A stretch of DNA of 64,000 nt, from positions 18,966-82,965 of the forward strand of contig CAZAQV010000027.1 in assembly GCA_964487255.1 (NCBI GenBank). The letters are read 5' to 3'. The position numbers were made by a program, and so were the translations under genes. The DNA comes from CAZAQV01 sp964487255 (GTDB lineage: Bacteria; Myxococcota_A; Polyangia; Polyangiales; CAZAQV01). This document shows positions 54,767 to 64,000 of this stretch, in pieces. The notes beneath the pieces were generated by a model. That model searched no databases. It was given only the letters and a program-made list of their open reading frames with translations, and had not been told where the DNA came from. How positions within the stretch are numbered: position 1 is the first letter of the stretch; every line of letters begins with the position of its first letter.

Positions 54767-56894
54767 AGGCACGCCACTCGAGCAGTTCGTCTGGGAAGAG
54801 AAAGACCTTCCCGTGATGTTAGACCTTGTTGCTGGCATGCTGGCACCCGAGAGCAACGTGCGAAGATCGACTGGGCAGCCGCCAAATGCCGATACGGTCA
54901 ATCTCTGGGTTTCTGACACGATGGCGCAGCACGGTATTGAAACGCAGCAGATCTTCTCGGCGGGAGTTGATTGGAATGCGGTTGAGACCAAAGGAGGGAT
55001 TTTGCGAATCCGGTCGCTATCCGGCAATTACTATTTCTTGGCGACAAAACTCAAACGGGGAAGGTTTGACCTGCTGGCAGCGGACGGAACAACGAAGAGT
55101 CTCGGATGGAGAGAGGTTGTTGCGATTTCTAGTGAAGAAGACAAGGCTGTTGTGAAAGCATATGTGGCAGGTGCCGAGTTCAATAGATTTTTGGATGTCG
55201 AACGGTATGAAGATCTCCTGGTTCCTAGGTTCGAAGAAAAAGTCGATGATTTCAAGCTAGCTCGCGTCAACCTTGAGGGGTGGTTGTTTCGAAATGGATG
55301 TCAGGCTCCCCTTTTGCGCTTGATGCGAGAGCATAAAATTCTTCCGACTTTCTCTGCGCTCTTGGTTTCACAAGTGATATCGATGGGTCTGAACGCAGTT
55401 TTGTGGGTCATGCTGTTCTTGTTCGCGACTTCTCCCAACACAGAGCTTTCTTGGTTCTATGGGTGGCTCGTTCTGGCTGTGTCAGCGGTTTTCTTTAACT
55501 CCGTGACCGCATTTCTGGCACAGGATGTTGTCCGTCTGATGGGGACGTTCCTAAAGCGGCTTTTGATGGAAGGCGTGATGCGAGTTGATGACGACCTCGT
55601 GAAAGGAGAAGGAAGTGGGAAAAGCATGTCGCGAGCTTTCGAATCCGAAGGGATCGTCCAGATACTGAGCACGGGTATAATTCAGGTGGTTTCGCTAATT
55701 GTTTCGCTGGCTTATGTAATTCTTGCCATTCAGCTGGGCTTTCAAGCGGGGAGCCTTACGTTGCTGTTCTTGGTGATCCTAGCTACGGCTGCTGGATTAG
55801 CAAGAGCTCACTGGCACGCGGCCATAGAGAGTATGGAAGAAAAGATGTCGCAGACACATTGGCTTTTCGATTATGTCAATGGTTTTAGGACCAAGGTCGT
55901 CCAGGGGGCTCCTTGGGATTGGAGCGAGATCGACCGATCGTTGGCCTCCTACTCAGCAAAGCTACAGAAAGAGGACGAGAGGAGTGTGCGTCTTCTTGCC
56001 GTCATTCCTTACCTTTGGCTTACAGCCGCGCTCGTGGTGTTGTTGTTAGCTTCGCTAAACACCACCGCACAGGCAACTCCCATTTTTGTTACTTTAGGCG
56101 GGATTATATTCGGGTATATTACCCTGCAAGGAATTGTCGGACTTGCCAGTCAGCTTGTCCCCCAGCTTTCATCATGGAAAGCAGCGAAGTTGTTAGTGGA
56201 CGCGGCCCGATCTCCGGCGAACCAGGCGGAGTTCGTTATTGGCGAGGACGCGCGCTCAGAAGATAAACCGCTACTTTCCTTCCACGATGTTTCTTTTCGA
56301 TACGAGTCGCGGGATCAGCCAGTTCTTCGGAACGTCGACTGGAAGGTGTATCCCGGGGACCAAATCATGATTACTGGAGCCTCTGGCAGTGGTAAGTCGA
56401 CCCTAGTATCCTTGCTTACTGGTCTGAAACTTCCAACGGCGGGGGTATACTTTGTTGGTGGAGTCGATGCTAGGACGCTACAGGATGAGATAAGACACGT
56501 TGTGGCGTTGGCGCCGCAGTTCCACGAAAATGTTATCCTTCAGGGCTCCCTGCTATTTAATCTATGTCTCGGTTTCAAATGGCCGCTTGAGGACAGGTAT
56601 CGGTCGGAAGTTGAGGAGCTGTGCGAAGAGCTGGGGCTTGGCAATCTCATCGAACGGATGCCCTCGGGATTAAGTCAGATTGTTGGGGAGGGGGGATGGC
56701 AGCTCTCTCATGGAGAGAAAAGCCGTGTGTTTCTTGCGCGAACATTGCTCCAAAAAGCGCAGGTGGTAATACTAGACGAATCGTTTTCTGCGCTTGACCC
56801 AGATCTAATGATCCAGTGTGTGGAATGTGTACGCAAGCGAGCTAAGACATTGCTGATCATCTCCCACGATCAGGAGAGCTACCTGACGAGATGA
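54738..56894 (+). CDS. Partner ABC exporter without peptidase (cassette B)
   Basis: 718 residues, a paralogue of 19256-21382. A soluble N-terminal domain (about 1-200; LRIRSLSGNYYFLATKLKRG and RFDLLAADGTTKSLGW) lacks the peptidase Cys and His. The membrane domain lies at about 210-470. The ATPase domain has Walker A GASGSGKST near 547, the same LSHGEK signature, Walker B VVILDESFSAL and a full H-loop tail LLIISHDQESYLTR. The shared unusual signature in both partner exporters points to a distinct subfamily that works as the second half of a heterodimer. Confidence 0.9.
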   Translation: MMEKLDRLTKGTPLEQFVWEEKDLPVMLDLVAGMLAPESNVRRSTGQPPNADTVNLWVSDTMAQHGIETQQIFSAGVDWNAVETKGGILRIRSLSGNYYFLATKLKRGRFDLLAADGTTKSLGWREVVAISSEEDKAVVKAYVAGAEFNRFLDVERYEDLLVPRFEEKVDDFKLARVNLEGWLFRNGCQAPLLRLMREHKILPTFSALLVSQVISMGLNAVLWVMLFLFATSPNTELSWFYGWLVLAVSAVFFNSVTAFLAQDVVRLMGTFLKRLLMEGVMRVDDDLVKGEGSGKSMSRAFESEGIVQILSTGIIQVVSLIVSLAYVILAIQLGFQAGSLTLLFLVILATAAGLARAHWHAAIESMEEKMSQTHWLFDYVNGFRTKVVQGAPWDWSEIDRSLASYSAKLQKEDERSVRLLAVIPYLWLTAALVVLLLASLNTTAQATPIFVTLGGIIFGYITLQGIVGLASQLVPQLSSWKAAKLLVDAARSPANQAEFVIGEDARSEDKPLLSFHDVSFRYESRDQPVLRNVDWKVYPGDQIMITGASGSGKSTLVSLLTGLKLPTAGVYFVGGVDARTLQDEIRHVVALAPQFHENVILQGSLLFNLCLGFKWPLEDRYRSEVEELCEELGLGNLIERMPSGLSQIVGEGGWQLSHGEKSRVFLARTLLQKAQVVILDESFSALDPDLMIQCVECVRKRAKTLLIISHDQESYLTR

Positions 56895-56997
56895 CGAGAG
56901 CGATTTCGATGAACGTCTGACCATGCATTGATGAAAATCTCCTGTGCGAACCAGGCCGCAGCTTTTTCTCTTGTGTGCGCACCTTCGCTTCCCGGCG

Positions 56998-57310
56998 AAC
57001 TCATCGAAGCTGTTGTGTCTCCTCGGGCTCAGCTCGTGCCGACCGACCCAATCGCTGCCTTCGATGAAGAGCGCAAGCTCGCTTAGTGGCATCAAACAAG
57101 TCGGGCCAGCGCGAGGACTTCCGACTTACGTGCTGGCGAACCCATGCACGCAACGTCTGCGGCGTGCAGCCAATCTTGCTCGCGATCGACGACAGACACA
57201 CCCACTTCGAACTGTGGCTCCCTAGCTGCTCAAAATGCAGCCGCACCGCGCGCTCTTTGACCTCTTGCGAATACCTTCCTCCTTTTTCCCATTTGCTCCA
57301 TCCTCTCAAG
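56998..57310 (-). mobile_element. IS66 TnpB and IS3 OrfA fragments
   Basis: On the minus strand, KGGRYSQEVKERAVRLHFEQ and ASKIGCTPQTLRAWVRQHVS (about 57115-57285) are the start of an IS3 OrfA. Next to it, SELALFIEGSDWVGRHELSP (about 57030-57090) is the end of an IS66 TnpB. Both are broken, and the join between them is an IS66 end-like GCGCGAGGACTT. They lie just after cassette B. Confidence 0.75.
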
Positions 57311-57397
57311 TTTTGGAGCCTCCAGGAAACCCGGGGCGATTCAACTGAAGAAATCTGGCTCTTTCAAACGGCTGGCGTGAACCACTTTTGCTTCTAA

Positions 57398-58666
57398 CTA
57401 TCGTAGCTTATCAAGAAGCAATAAGCCGTGCTGCGTAAAGTCTCCTAAACAACGGATGACCTCCATTCTCGACTTTTTTTTCTCGGAGCCAATGAGAACA
57501 AGCTCCTTTAACGACCGTCGTCTATTTTCAAAAAACGCATAGACTAACGCAATGCTTAGAGGATCATCCAGTTCTATCACCTGCCCACGGGTGGCAATCA
57601 CGAGACTTGTGCCCTTCTGCTCATGACGCCATCGTACTGGTAACCAACGAAAAAATGTTTTTTCGTCATCCAGTTTATCCGATAAAAAGTTCTCTGGATA
57701 AACAGCCTCCCGCAGAGAAAAGCGTGGAGCAGGGACCGCATTTTGGTCATGAAGTGCTAATGTTTTCTCAAACAACCCATCGTTCCATACCTCGGCAAGC
57801 GTTTCAAAAAGAAGGGTCCGATGGTTTTTCTGTTCGGCATGGTCTCGAAAACGCGGAAGGCGCTGTTGGAAAACATCGCTTTTTTTCAACTTTTCTCTCA
57901 ATACATCCAATAACGAAACACCGTCGGTGACGCTTACTCCCACCGTCAGATGTAAGGAAGGCTCGCCTAGAGGCGTAACGAGATGAAGCCAATTTCTCGG
58001 CAGGTAAAGTGCCTGACCTGCTTCAAGAATCCCCGTCCAGACTAAACCATTCTTTATCGCCGGATTAAGCTCTCCACGCTTTAAGTACTCACGATTTTTC
58101 TGCTGGAACTCTGCAAGGTTTTCCGTCGTGACTCCGCAAGGGCTCGCGACCGACCACTTTTTACGACCATCAACTTGAAGTATAAATTGATCATCGGGGT
58201 CCACGTGCCAATCCACTGCTAGGGTTCGTCCGAACGCCAGCCACACCTGGACATCCAGGTTTTCATGAATCAGTTTTTCCAGGTCCTCGATGAAGTCTAA
58301 TAACGGAGGGTGGAAACTTTCCGCATGATTGAGAGTGATCGAGGCGCCGTTTCGTAAGCGTTCGTATAGTTCCGTGGTGTTGATACGAATCGGAACTAAT
58401 TCTTTCCATGTTATCGGGGTTTTCCAGAGGGAGGGATCATACTGATAATAAAGTTCCTTATCGGATCCCTGGTCGATTGCGCGGATTTGTGAATAAGCTG
58501 GGTGCGGGTTCATTTGAAGTATTCGTTCCGCAGTCTCCCAATCCATAAGCTTTGAGAAGCGCGTGGAGCTCCCATTGAAGCGCACAAACTTTTCACCCCA
58601 GAATTTTTGTAGAAATTCTTCTGCAGTATACGGAGCAAATAACCAATCCATGCAGGATTTATTCAT
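57398..58666 (-). CDS. JmjC/cupin 2-oxoglutarate hydroxylase (ROX/Cupin_4-like)
   Basis: 422 residues on the minus strand. The metal site is H154-x-D156 in VDWHVDPDDQFILQVDG and H228 in PRNWLHLVTPLGEPSLHL. The N-terminus (YTAEEFLQKFWGEKFVRFNG) matches the Cupin_4 entry segment. The C-terminal region (RRSLKELVLIGSEKKKSRME, then LGDFTQHGLLLLDKL) is winged-helix-like. It overlaps the next gene by 8 bases, so the two are one operon. The base composition is clearly lower in G/C than the che cluster. The substrate is unknown. Confidence 0.83.
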   Translation of the reverse strand: MNKSCMDWLFAPYTAEEFLQKFWGEKFVRFNGSSTRFSKLMDWETAERILQMNPHPAYSQIRAIDQGSDKELYYQYDPSLWKTPITWKELVPIRINTTELYERLRNGASITLNHAESFHPPLLDFIEDLEKLIHENLDVQVWLAFGRTLAVDWHVDPDDQFILQVDGRKKWSVASPCGVTTENLAEFQQKNREYLKRGELNPAIKNGLVWTGILEAGQALYLPRNWLHLVTPLGEPSLHLTVGVSVTDGVSLLDVLREKLKKSDVFQQRLPRFRDHAEQKNHRTLLFETLAEVWNDGLFEKTLALHDQNAVPAPRFSLREAVYPENFLSDKLDDEKTFFRWLPVRWRHEQKGTSLVIATRGQVIELDDPLSIALVYAFFENRRRSLKELVLIGSEKKKSRMEVIRCLGDFTQHGLLLLDKLR

Positions 58667-59990
58667 GGCGAACTACAAGACATTCTAGGCGGATGAGGCT
58701 CTCAAGAAAGCCTTTTACTTCGCTAAGGTCATAGGCGGGAGAATCCCATGCCAAACATTCTGAAACAAGAAACTCTCGAAATGTCGCCAGCCCTTCAGCG
58801 AACTTAAATAATCGAGACTCGGCGAACTCCAGAATATGATCATCAATATAGATGTGGACTGACTCCGGATATCGCTCACGGTCAATAATGAAGCGCTTCT
58901 CGGGATGGCAGTACAAACATGTATTGAGCGTAAGCCCTCCTGTCTTTAAATCGCTTTTAGGCACAGGCCTGATCAGTCTTCCGGTGGGCTGCGCTGCCCG
59001 CATAAGGAGTTCATCTCTCACACGGAAGTTTACGTTGTCACCCTCGCGATTCAGCTCCAACAGCTCCTCCAAAAGTTCCGTAACTTGTTCTTCCTTCCCG
59101 ATTTGCACCGAAGCGCGCCATCGCAAGGACTCCGAGTTAACACCGCTAGATACAAAGTCCCGTAAGAACGAAATTTTAGTTGTAGGAGTTACGGAGAGTG
59201 CATACCCAAGCGAGTTGCCTTCCTCAGTGTAGGTTTCATGAACAGTACCACCCGGGAAGTAGAGTATATCGCCAGGCGATAGCTTATATTCGTGCATCTC
59301 GACATTCGCCGGAGGAGGCACGCTAAACTTTACCGGCTCGTTGCCACTCACACCTCGCCAGCTGTCATCCGAAGCGAGGCTTGCCGCAAAGGGTGGATGC
59401 CGCTTGATTGGAGACGAGCTGACCCGAAATGTGCGTGTGCCAAAAAGCTGAAAGAAAAAGGTCTCGTCACTATCAAAATGTAGGCCGCGCCCTTTCCCCG
59501 CATGAGAATGGTAGAAAAAGTAAGTATGAACCCCGCCAGGTTGTCGCAGTACACAACAAAGTCGAGACGTCAAGTCCATCAACCGAGCGTCAAGCCGGTG
59601 GGGAGCCGAAATGGCAAGCATACCTTCTGCGACCTCGCCGGCCATATATTCAGAAGCCCGTTGAAGTGAAACGGGAAGAGAAAAAATATCTTCAGCCCGC
59701 CCCGTCCCCGTGAGATTTTCTGTCAGCGCATCCTTCACCGTCTGTAGTTGGACATATGCGGTGACCGGCTGTCCTTGTGAAGTGTCAGGATACATAATAG
59801 GGGTGTGGCTTTCGCGAAGGATCGCCATGACCCAAGAACGAATGTCCTCTTGACCGAACATATCGGTTAACTTCTCTTGATTGCCTCTAAGCAAGATCGG
59901 TGCTTGCTGCCAATACTCATCAAGAAAAACATCGGTCGAGAGGGGCGCAATCACTGTACTGAAAAAATCGTAGATGTGTGACTTATTCAT
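58659..59990 (-). CDS. JmjC/cupin 2-oxoglutarate hydroxylase (ROX/Cupin_4-like)
   Basis: 443 residues on the minus strand. The metal site is H171-x-D173 in RGLHFDSDETFFFQLFG and H251 in GGTVHETYTEE. The N-terminus (LSTDVFLDEYWQQAPILLRG) fits Cupin_4. A long segment after the core leads to a tail ending VKGFLESLIRLECLVVRHE, the winged-helix-like part. It is the first gene of a two-gene operon with 57398-58666. Two Cys in TCLYCHPEKRF, outside the core, could bind metal, but this is not certain. Confidence 0.83.
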   Translation of the reverse strand: MNKSHIYDFFSTVIAPLSTDVFLDEYWQQAPILLRGNQEKLTDMFGQEDIRSWVMAILRESHTPIMYPDTSQGQPVTAYVQLQTVKDALTENLTGTGRAEDIFSLPVSLQRASEYMAGEVAEGMLAISAPHRLDARLMDLTSRLCCVLRQPGGVHTYFFYHSHAGKGRGLHFDSDETFFFQLFGTRTFRVSSSPIKRHPPFAASLASDDSWRGVSGNEPVKFSVPPPANVEMHEYKLSPGDILYFPGGTVHETYTEEGNSLGYALSVTPTTKISFLRDFVSSGVNSESLRWRASVQIGKEEQVTELLEELLELNREGDNVNFRVRDELLMRAAQPTGRLIRPVPKSDLKTGGLTLNTCLYCHPEKRFIIDRERYPESVHIYIDDHILEFAESRLFKFAEGLATFREFLVSECLAWDSPAYDLSEVKGFLESLIRLECLVVRHE

Positions 59991-60119
59991 CGATCTCGCC
60001 TAGCCCGAATTTCCAGCATACAAACACCGTGCTTATCTCAATATCCCAGGCAAATTATCTCACTAGACCTTCGCACAATCAAGCCTTCCCTGGGGACCAA
60101 GCTGGAGTGAACCCGGTTT

Positions 60120-60420
60120 TTCGGACGGTTAAGCACTAGCGTAAATGGGTTGGGTTTGTTGTTTTTCGTTGGTGAAAGAACGGTTGTTCGCCGAATGGCG
60201 ACGAGGAGGATTGTACCAGCCTTCGATGAACTCGAAGATGGCGCTGCGGGCATCAAACTTGTTTCGGAACCGACGGCCGTCTGGCAGCTCGGTTCGGAGA
60301 TGGCCCGCCAGCGACCAGCCCCCGATGCGCCTCCTGAACGCGTCGAGCACGACTGCTAGATAAATGAACCCTGCCGTCGTGGGCAGAGCTGAACGTTGAC
60401 ACGTCTCTAATTGTGCTTGC
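60120..60420 (-). mobile_element. IS3 OrfB remnant with internal deletion
   Basis: The minus-strand frame reads PTTAGFIYLAVVLDAFRRRI, GGWSLAGHLRTELP and then FEFIEGWYNPPRRHSANN. These are two parts of an IS3 OrfB integrase core brought together by an internal deletion. It lies between the divergent JmjC genes at 58659 and 60433 and may cover their promoters. Confidence 0.78.
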
Positions 60421-60432
60421 ATCCTCAATAGG

Positions 60433-61974
60433 ATGAAGACTTCCCAGGCTGACACGGTCGAACTCGTTCCTGAAAAGATTTCCCCGGAACAATTTCACCA
60501 ACGCTACGCAGATACTGGTAAGCCAGCGCTTTTTCGTAAACTCGTAGATTGGCCCGCGCTTGATAAATGGACCTTTGACTTTCTGAGTGAACACCTCGCG
60601 GATACGCTTGGGGGCGAGGGACAACGAGATAACCTCCGTTACTTCAGCCTAGGAAACTACGCAGCTTGTTTGAGTGATGCACGTGAACTTTCTATGTATG
60701 CAGACCAGCAAGACCCAGTGCCAGAGAAGCTAAGGGGTGATATATCCATTCCACCTTACGTGCCGGAAAATCAGCTTTTTCGCGAACGACTGTGGCTAGG
60801 CCCCCCCGACTCTGAGACTCGCTTACATCAAGATGGAGTCCACAATCTGATAGTGATTCTCCGCGGGGAAAAAAGGTTTCAGCTGTTACCCCCAGTTCAC
60901 GCAAACCAATTCTCATTCGAGGCATATGAAGCTGACAAGAAAGACCTTGCGTATGGAACCTTTCCAAAGGTGGATTTGGATAACCTGCCCGGCGGCGTGC
61001 GGCCCATAGAAGTGTCGGTGCGAGCGGGAGAGTGTCTATTCCTGCCCATTGGGTGGTGGCACCAGGTAACTAATCCTGTTCCAAACTTGATGATTCAGTA
61101 CTGGTGGCGCGCCCCAGATCATTTGATCTCGGAGTATCTTCTCGCGTTGCACGAGAGCCCCTCGTATCAAGATCATCGGTCGTATAAACCATCCGCGTTC
61201 CTTCGCAAACTCGCTTCCGAGCTGCCATTCATTGGCCGTCAAGACGACCTTGCACTAGGGGAACGCCTGCTAAAGGTAAACCTTGTCCACGGTGCAATGC
61301 TATTCGCTCAGCGGTGGATAGTGGACGTATTTGACGAAGCGCAACGGCAAGAAGCATCCCTTGCTTCAGATGAAACAAGTTTGCTAGACAAACTGCAAGA
61401 GACGGCTGGTCGAATCGCCACGGTGTTATCTCAACCAGGTTGGTTCTCCGATCGAAGGCTCGCGGCGGAATTCCTTGGAGAGTTGAAGAAGTTTGCCTCG
61501 CAACTTCCTATGACCCTCCGCCCGACACGCTATCACGTGCCCGGAGCGCGAGAGATCGAAAACGCCGACCTACTCTGCGAACGAGGCGATGAGAAAGACA
61601 TCGCTTTGTCTGAAAAATTTTTAGCGATGCGCACGGCCGTTGGCCGAAACGTCCCTCGTGGTGGTTCATGCCGAACGACGTTCAAGCTTCCCGCTTTACT
61701 AACCTGGCGCTTTGAAGGTCACCGCCCTACGTGGGAATTGATCACATCCGAGTCAACCAAAACGGAAGAAATAACGGAAGAAACAATTGAAACCGACAAC
61801 ATGAAAGATTTGCCCTTGCTCCTAGGCTTATCCTTATATTCCTCTTTTGATGTCAGCGACGTACTATCCTGGTACCAAACTTGTGCGGTGGAAGTTACAG
61901 AAGATTACATTCGCGCATTACTCCATGAACTTGTGGAGCAGTCGAAACTGTCTGTGGACTCTAGCGGCGTTTAG
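60433..61974 (+). CDS. JmjC/cupin 2-oxoglutarate hydroxylase (Cupin_8-like)
   Basis: 513 residues. The metal site is H132-x-D134 in ETRLHQDGVHNLIVILRGEK and H210 in LPIGWWHQVTNPVPN. The first residues (EKISPEQFHQRYADTGKPAL, then FRKLVDWPA) resemble FIH/JMJD5-type proteins. The long C-terminal half (about 250-513) is largely helical, with an acidic Glu/Thr-rich loop (TEEITEETIETDN), and is not recognisable. The gene lies downstream of an IS3 remnant. Expected chemistry is Fe(II)/2-oxoglutarate hydroxylation of a peptide or protein side chain. Confidence 0.82.
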   Translation: MKTSQADTVELVPEKISPEQFHQRYADTGKPALFRKLVDWPALDKWTFDFLSEHLADTLGGEGQRDNLRYFSLGNYAACLSDARELSMYADQQDPVPEKLRGDISIPPYVPENQLFRERLWLGPPDSETRLHQDGVHNLIVILRGEKRFQLLPPVHANQFSFEAYEADKKDLAYGTFPKVDLDNLPGGVRPIEVSVRAGECLFLPIGWWHQVTNPVPNLMIQYWWRAPDHLISEYLLALHESPSYQDHRSYKPSAFLRKLASELPFIGRQDDLALGERLLKVNLVHGAMLFAQRWIVDVFDEAQRQEASLASDETSLLDKLQETAGRIATVLSQPGWFSDRRLAAEFLGELKKFASQLPMTLRPTRYHVPGAREIENADLLCERGDEKDIALSEKFLAMRTAVGRNVPRGGSCRTTFKLPALLTWRFEGHRPTWELITSESTKTEEITEETIETDNMKDLPLLLGLSLYSSFDVSDVLSWYQTCAVEVTEDYIRALLHELVEQSKLSVDSSGV

Positions 61975-61984
61975 AAATCGAGTT

Positions 61985-62720
61985 GGTCCGAGCTGGACGA
62001 GGACCCGAAGGACCTCGAAAGAGAGCTCGTGCCCTCCGACCAAAGCATCCGCCACGCTGTAGCGCAGGCCGACTGCGATCAAGGTAAGAACGAAGCTGCG
62101 TTCTCGAGCGACGAGCGCAAGGGCACCACAAAACGGACCACTCTCAAAGATTTTCAGCGCATCGAGGTAGACGACCAGATACACGCTATCGAGTGGCCGA
62201 GATTGCCAGGCTCGAAGCTCCTCAAGAACCGATTCGGTCACGCGGCTGACGAGCTCGGGGCTGATGTCGGTGTGGTACTGCTCGCGCAAGTGCGCACGGA
62301 TGTCGCGAGCGATCATGCCGCGGCTGTACATCGAAAGGATTTGACCATCGAAGCCATCGAAATCCCGTTGGTGTTTTTTGACCAGCTGCGGCTCGAAGCT
62401 TCCCTCCCGGTCTCGTGGCACCTCGATATCCACCGGCCCAGAACCTGTACGGATACGTTTTTTGCTCTTGCCGTTGCGGCGATTGCCCTGCTCCTCGGGA
62501 GCCTCCTCGCCGGGTCCGTAGCCGAGATGATGGTCCAGCTCTTGCCCATACACAAAACTCAGGACAGTCCCACATCCAATCTTGCTCGCAATCGACGTCA
62601 GGCACGCCCACTCCGAACTGTGATTCTCGCGCTGCTCAAAATGCAGGCGAACCGCCCAAGCCCGAAAGAGTGTTTCTCGATTCGCTTGACACCTGTTCGT
62701 GCCTTTGCGCAAACTTGGTC
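61985..62720 (-). mobile_element. IS256/IS3 chimeric remnant
   Basis: On the minus strand, the start of an IS3 OrfA (AVRLHFEQRENHSSEWACLT, then SIASKIGC) joins an IS256 end (complement of CCCATACACAAAACTCAGGA plus CAGTCCC). A partial IS256 transposase follows: ELDHHLGYGPGEEAPEEQGN, PVDIEVPRDREGSFEPQLVK and RGMIARDIRAHLREQYHTDI to PLDSVYLVVYLDALKI near 62160. The rest, down to about 61985, is not recognisable. The nested arrangement implies IS256 landed in IS3 and then lost its middle. Confidence 0.78.
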
Positions 62721-62812
62721 CTAGGCATTTCTAAGTCTCCAAGACAGAGCGCTCATGCAAAGGTTTTGGTCGGGCCAGGACGGTGCGATAAAACAGGCGA
62801 TATCAAAATGCT

Positions 62813-64000
62813 ATGATCACCACCACCCCAGAAGTTCCTTGCCTGCACTGCCCTACAACCGAAAGATTCTTGGAATTTGCGAAGCGAGGCCAGCCCGTAA
62901 AGATAACCGGACTAATGGAATCATGGCCGTTATTCCGAGCGCTTAGAGCTCAAAGCAACGACCTCAACCGCTTACAGCTAATTTCTGGACTGTGGGGGGA
63001 GCTTGAAATCGCTGCAGACATATTTCGCCAACCTATCAACAATAAAGTTAACTTCAATATACAGGGGTCACAGATCGAGCTTGTTGAATCACAGCGTGCA
63101 GTTATCGACATGGGCTCGTTCATTGAACTTCTGATCTGGCAGGAAGCTACGCAAAGCGACAGTCGAGCCTATATGCAGTCCTTTCCCGTCGCGGGTCTCG
63201 GCGCTTGTATTTCGTCAATTCCATTTCTTGAACAACTATCTATCGATGTTCATCGGTCTGACCGCCTGTGGATGGGAAATGGGAGTCGTACTGCACTCCA
63301 TTACGATCTCGACCACAATTTTATAAATATCTTTAACGGGCAGAAGAAGTTCTTTTTGGTTGAACCCGGAAATTTCGAAATCGTCCAGCATCTACCACTT
63401 GGCTTTACGTTGAATGACGTATTTCATAGTGCCCTCGATTTATTTGAGGAGATTCCTCCTGAGTTGAGGAGCAAGGTGCAGTTTGCGGACCTTCGACCAG
63501 GGGAAACTTTGTACGTTCCGGCGCGATGGTGGCACCAAGTCCAATCCGAAGGTATTAGTCTCGCACGTCAAAGTTGGACGGAGCTTTTGGGTTCAAACAC
63601 GCCGACCTATATGCGGGCGATCTTTTCGTTTGCGAAACTTCTTCACGAAAAACCGCACATGGCAACGGAACTCTTAGATCTAGATAGCGGTGTTAGCCCA
63701 CATGAAGTTATCAAGGAAGCTCCCTGCGATACGCCGGAAGAGCGTCAGATAGTAATGAATCTAATCGAGGTCGTTCGGAAGCTTCCGACTGAAGACTTAT
63801 TCGGTGGTGTTGCTCCCCAGCTAGAGCAAGTCCGAGACATTCTTTTCTTTGCTCGACGTCATCCCGAAATGCAGCGTAGGTATTCAATTCCCGATGCTTA
63901 TGTCGAATTGGCGGAAGCGAGTGGGGCTGAGCCTCAAGTGATGTTCGAAGAAGGTGCTCAAAGCTTATCCGTGTTGGTCCCTTTCCGCGCTCCTATCGAT
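62813..64000 (+). CDS. JmjC/cupin hydroxylase (Cupin_8-like), cut by window end
   Basis: At least 396 residues, open to the right edge. The ATG at 62813 starts MITTTPEVPCLHCPTT and then FAKRGQPVKITGLMESWPLF, the typical JMJD-like entry segment. The metal site is H163-x-D165 in RTALHYDLDHNFINIFNG and H241 in PARWWHQVQSE. This is the eighth JmjC-type protein in the window and follows IS debris. The C-terminal half (SPHEVIKEAP, then GGVAPQLEQVRDILFFARRH) is helical and not recognised. The substrate is unknown. Confidence 0.82.
   Translation, partial: MITTTPEVPCLHCPTTERFLEFAKRGQPVKITGLMESWPLFRALRAQSNDLNRLQLISGLWGELEIAADIFRQPINNKVNFNIQGSQIELVESQRAVIDMGSFIELLIWQEATQSDSRAYMQSFPVAGLGACISSIPFLEQLSIDVHRSDRLWMGNGSRTALHYDLDHNFINIFNGQKKFFLVEPGNFEIVQHLPLGFTLNDVFHSALDLFEEIPPELRSKVQFADLRPGETLYVPARWWHQVQSEGISLARQSWTELLGSNTPTYMRAIFSFAKLLHEKPHMATELLDLDSGVSPHEVIKEAPCDTPEERQIVMNLIEVVRKLPTEDLFGGVAPQLEQVRDILFFARRHPEMQRRYSIPDAYVELAEASGAEPQVMFEEGAQSLSVLVPFRAPID

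Noticed and set aside
62029..62724. Plus-strand frame of 231 codons
   Set aside because: The opposite strand reads IS256 and IS3 transposase pieces, which explains the sequence.

Overview
This window comes from a Gram-negative bacterium that I would place in or near the Myxococcota (Deltaproteobacteria in older usage). The evidence is the number of lipoproteins with short 'DG/DA'-rich linkers, plant-type leucine-rich-repeat lipoproteins, a large chemosensory operon with paired CheB and CheR, and many two-gene ABC exporters and cupin hydroxylases. The placement is an inference and the species is not identified. Base composition is mixed: in two lines I counted, 1081-1140 has 41 of 60 G/C and 57481-57540 has 26 of 60.

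Layout. (1) 1-9842: a chemosensory cluster with two MCPs (one cut by the window edge), two stand-alone receivers, two CheB, two CheR (one with a TPR tail), a CheA with a receiver domain and two CheW-like proteins. (2) 9972-15122: secreted lipoproteins, including two plant-type LRR paralogues plus a broken third copy, and a Cys-rich lipoprotein with an S74-type intramolecular chaperone domain. (3) 15289-30451: cassette A. It holds a JmjC/cupin hydroxylase, a C39-peptidase ABC exporter, a partner ABC exporter, a beta-propeller di-heme lipoprotein, two periplasmic-binding-like lipoproteins, a second JmjC, a sulfotransferase, an HlyD-type adaptor and a small lipoprotein. (4) 30501-41640: transposon debris (IS481, IS66, IS21, IS3, IS256) around a divergent JmjC pair (one catalytically dead by sequence), an unknown gene, a glutathione peroxidase and a tandem 258-bp repeat with an assembly gap. 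Each intact repeat unit carries a 22-codon gene with a strong ribosome binding site and its own terminator. (5) 41883-45942: a 23S-5S rRNA operon with its own promoter and no 16S. (6) 46655-56894: cassette B, the same six families as cassette A in a different order. (7) 57398-64000: four more JmjC/cupin genes, with IS debris between some of them.

How it may work together. The C39 ABC proteins, the partner ABC proteins and the HlyD adaptor form a peptide maturation and export machine of the kind used for ribosomally made, double-glycine peptides. Eight JmjC/cupin proteins (seven with an intact HxD...H metal site), one sulfotransferase and two di-heme c-type enzymes are candidate modification enzymes. 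The tiny gene at 34225-34293 ends in Gly-Gly followed by Tyr-Val-Trp-Arg-Ala, and is my candidate substrate. The lipoproteins (binding-protein-like pairs, the small paralogous lipoproteins, the propeller-cytochromes) could receive or finish the product outside the inner membrane. The gene families are read from the sequence; the joint role is inference.
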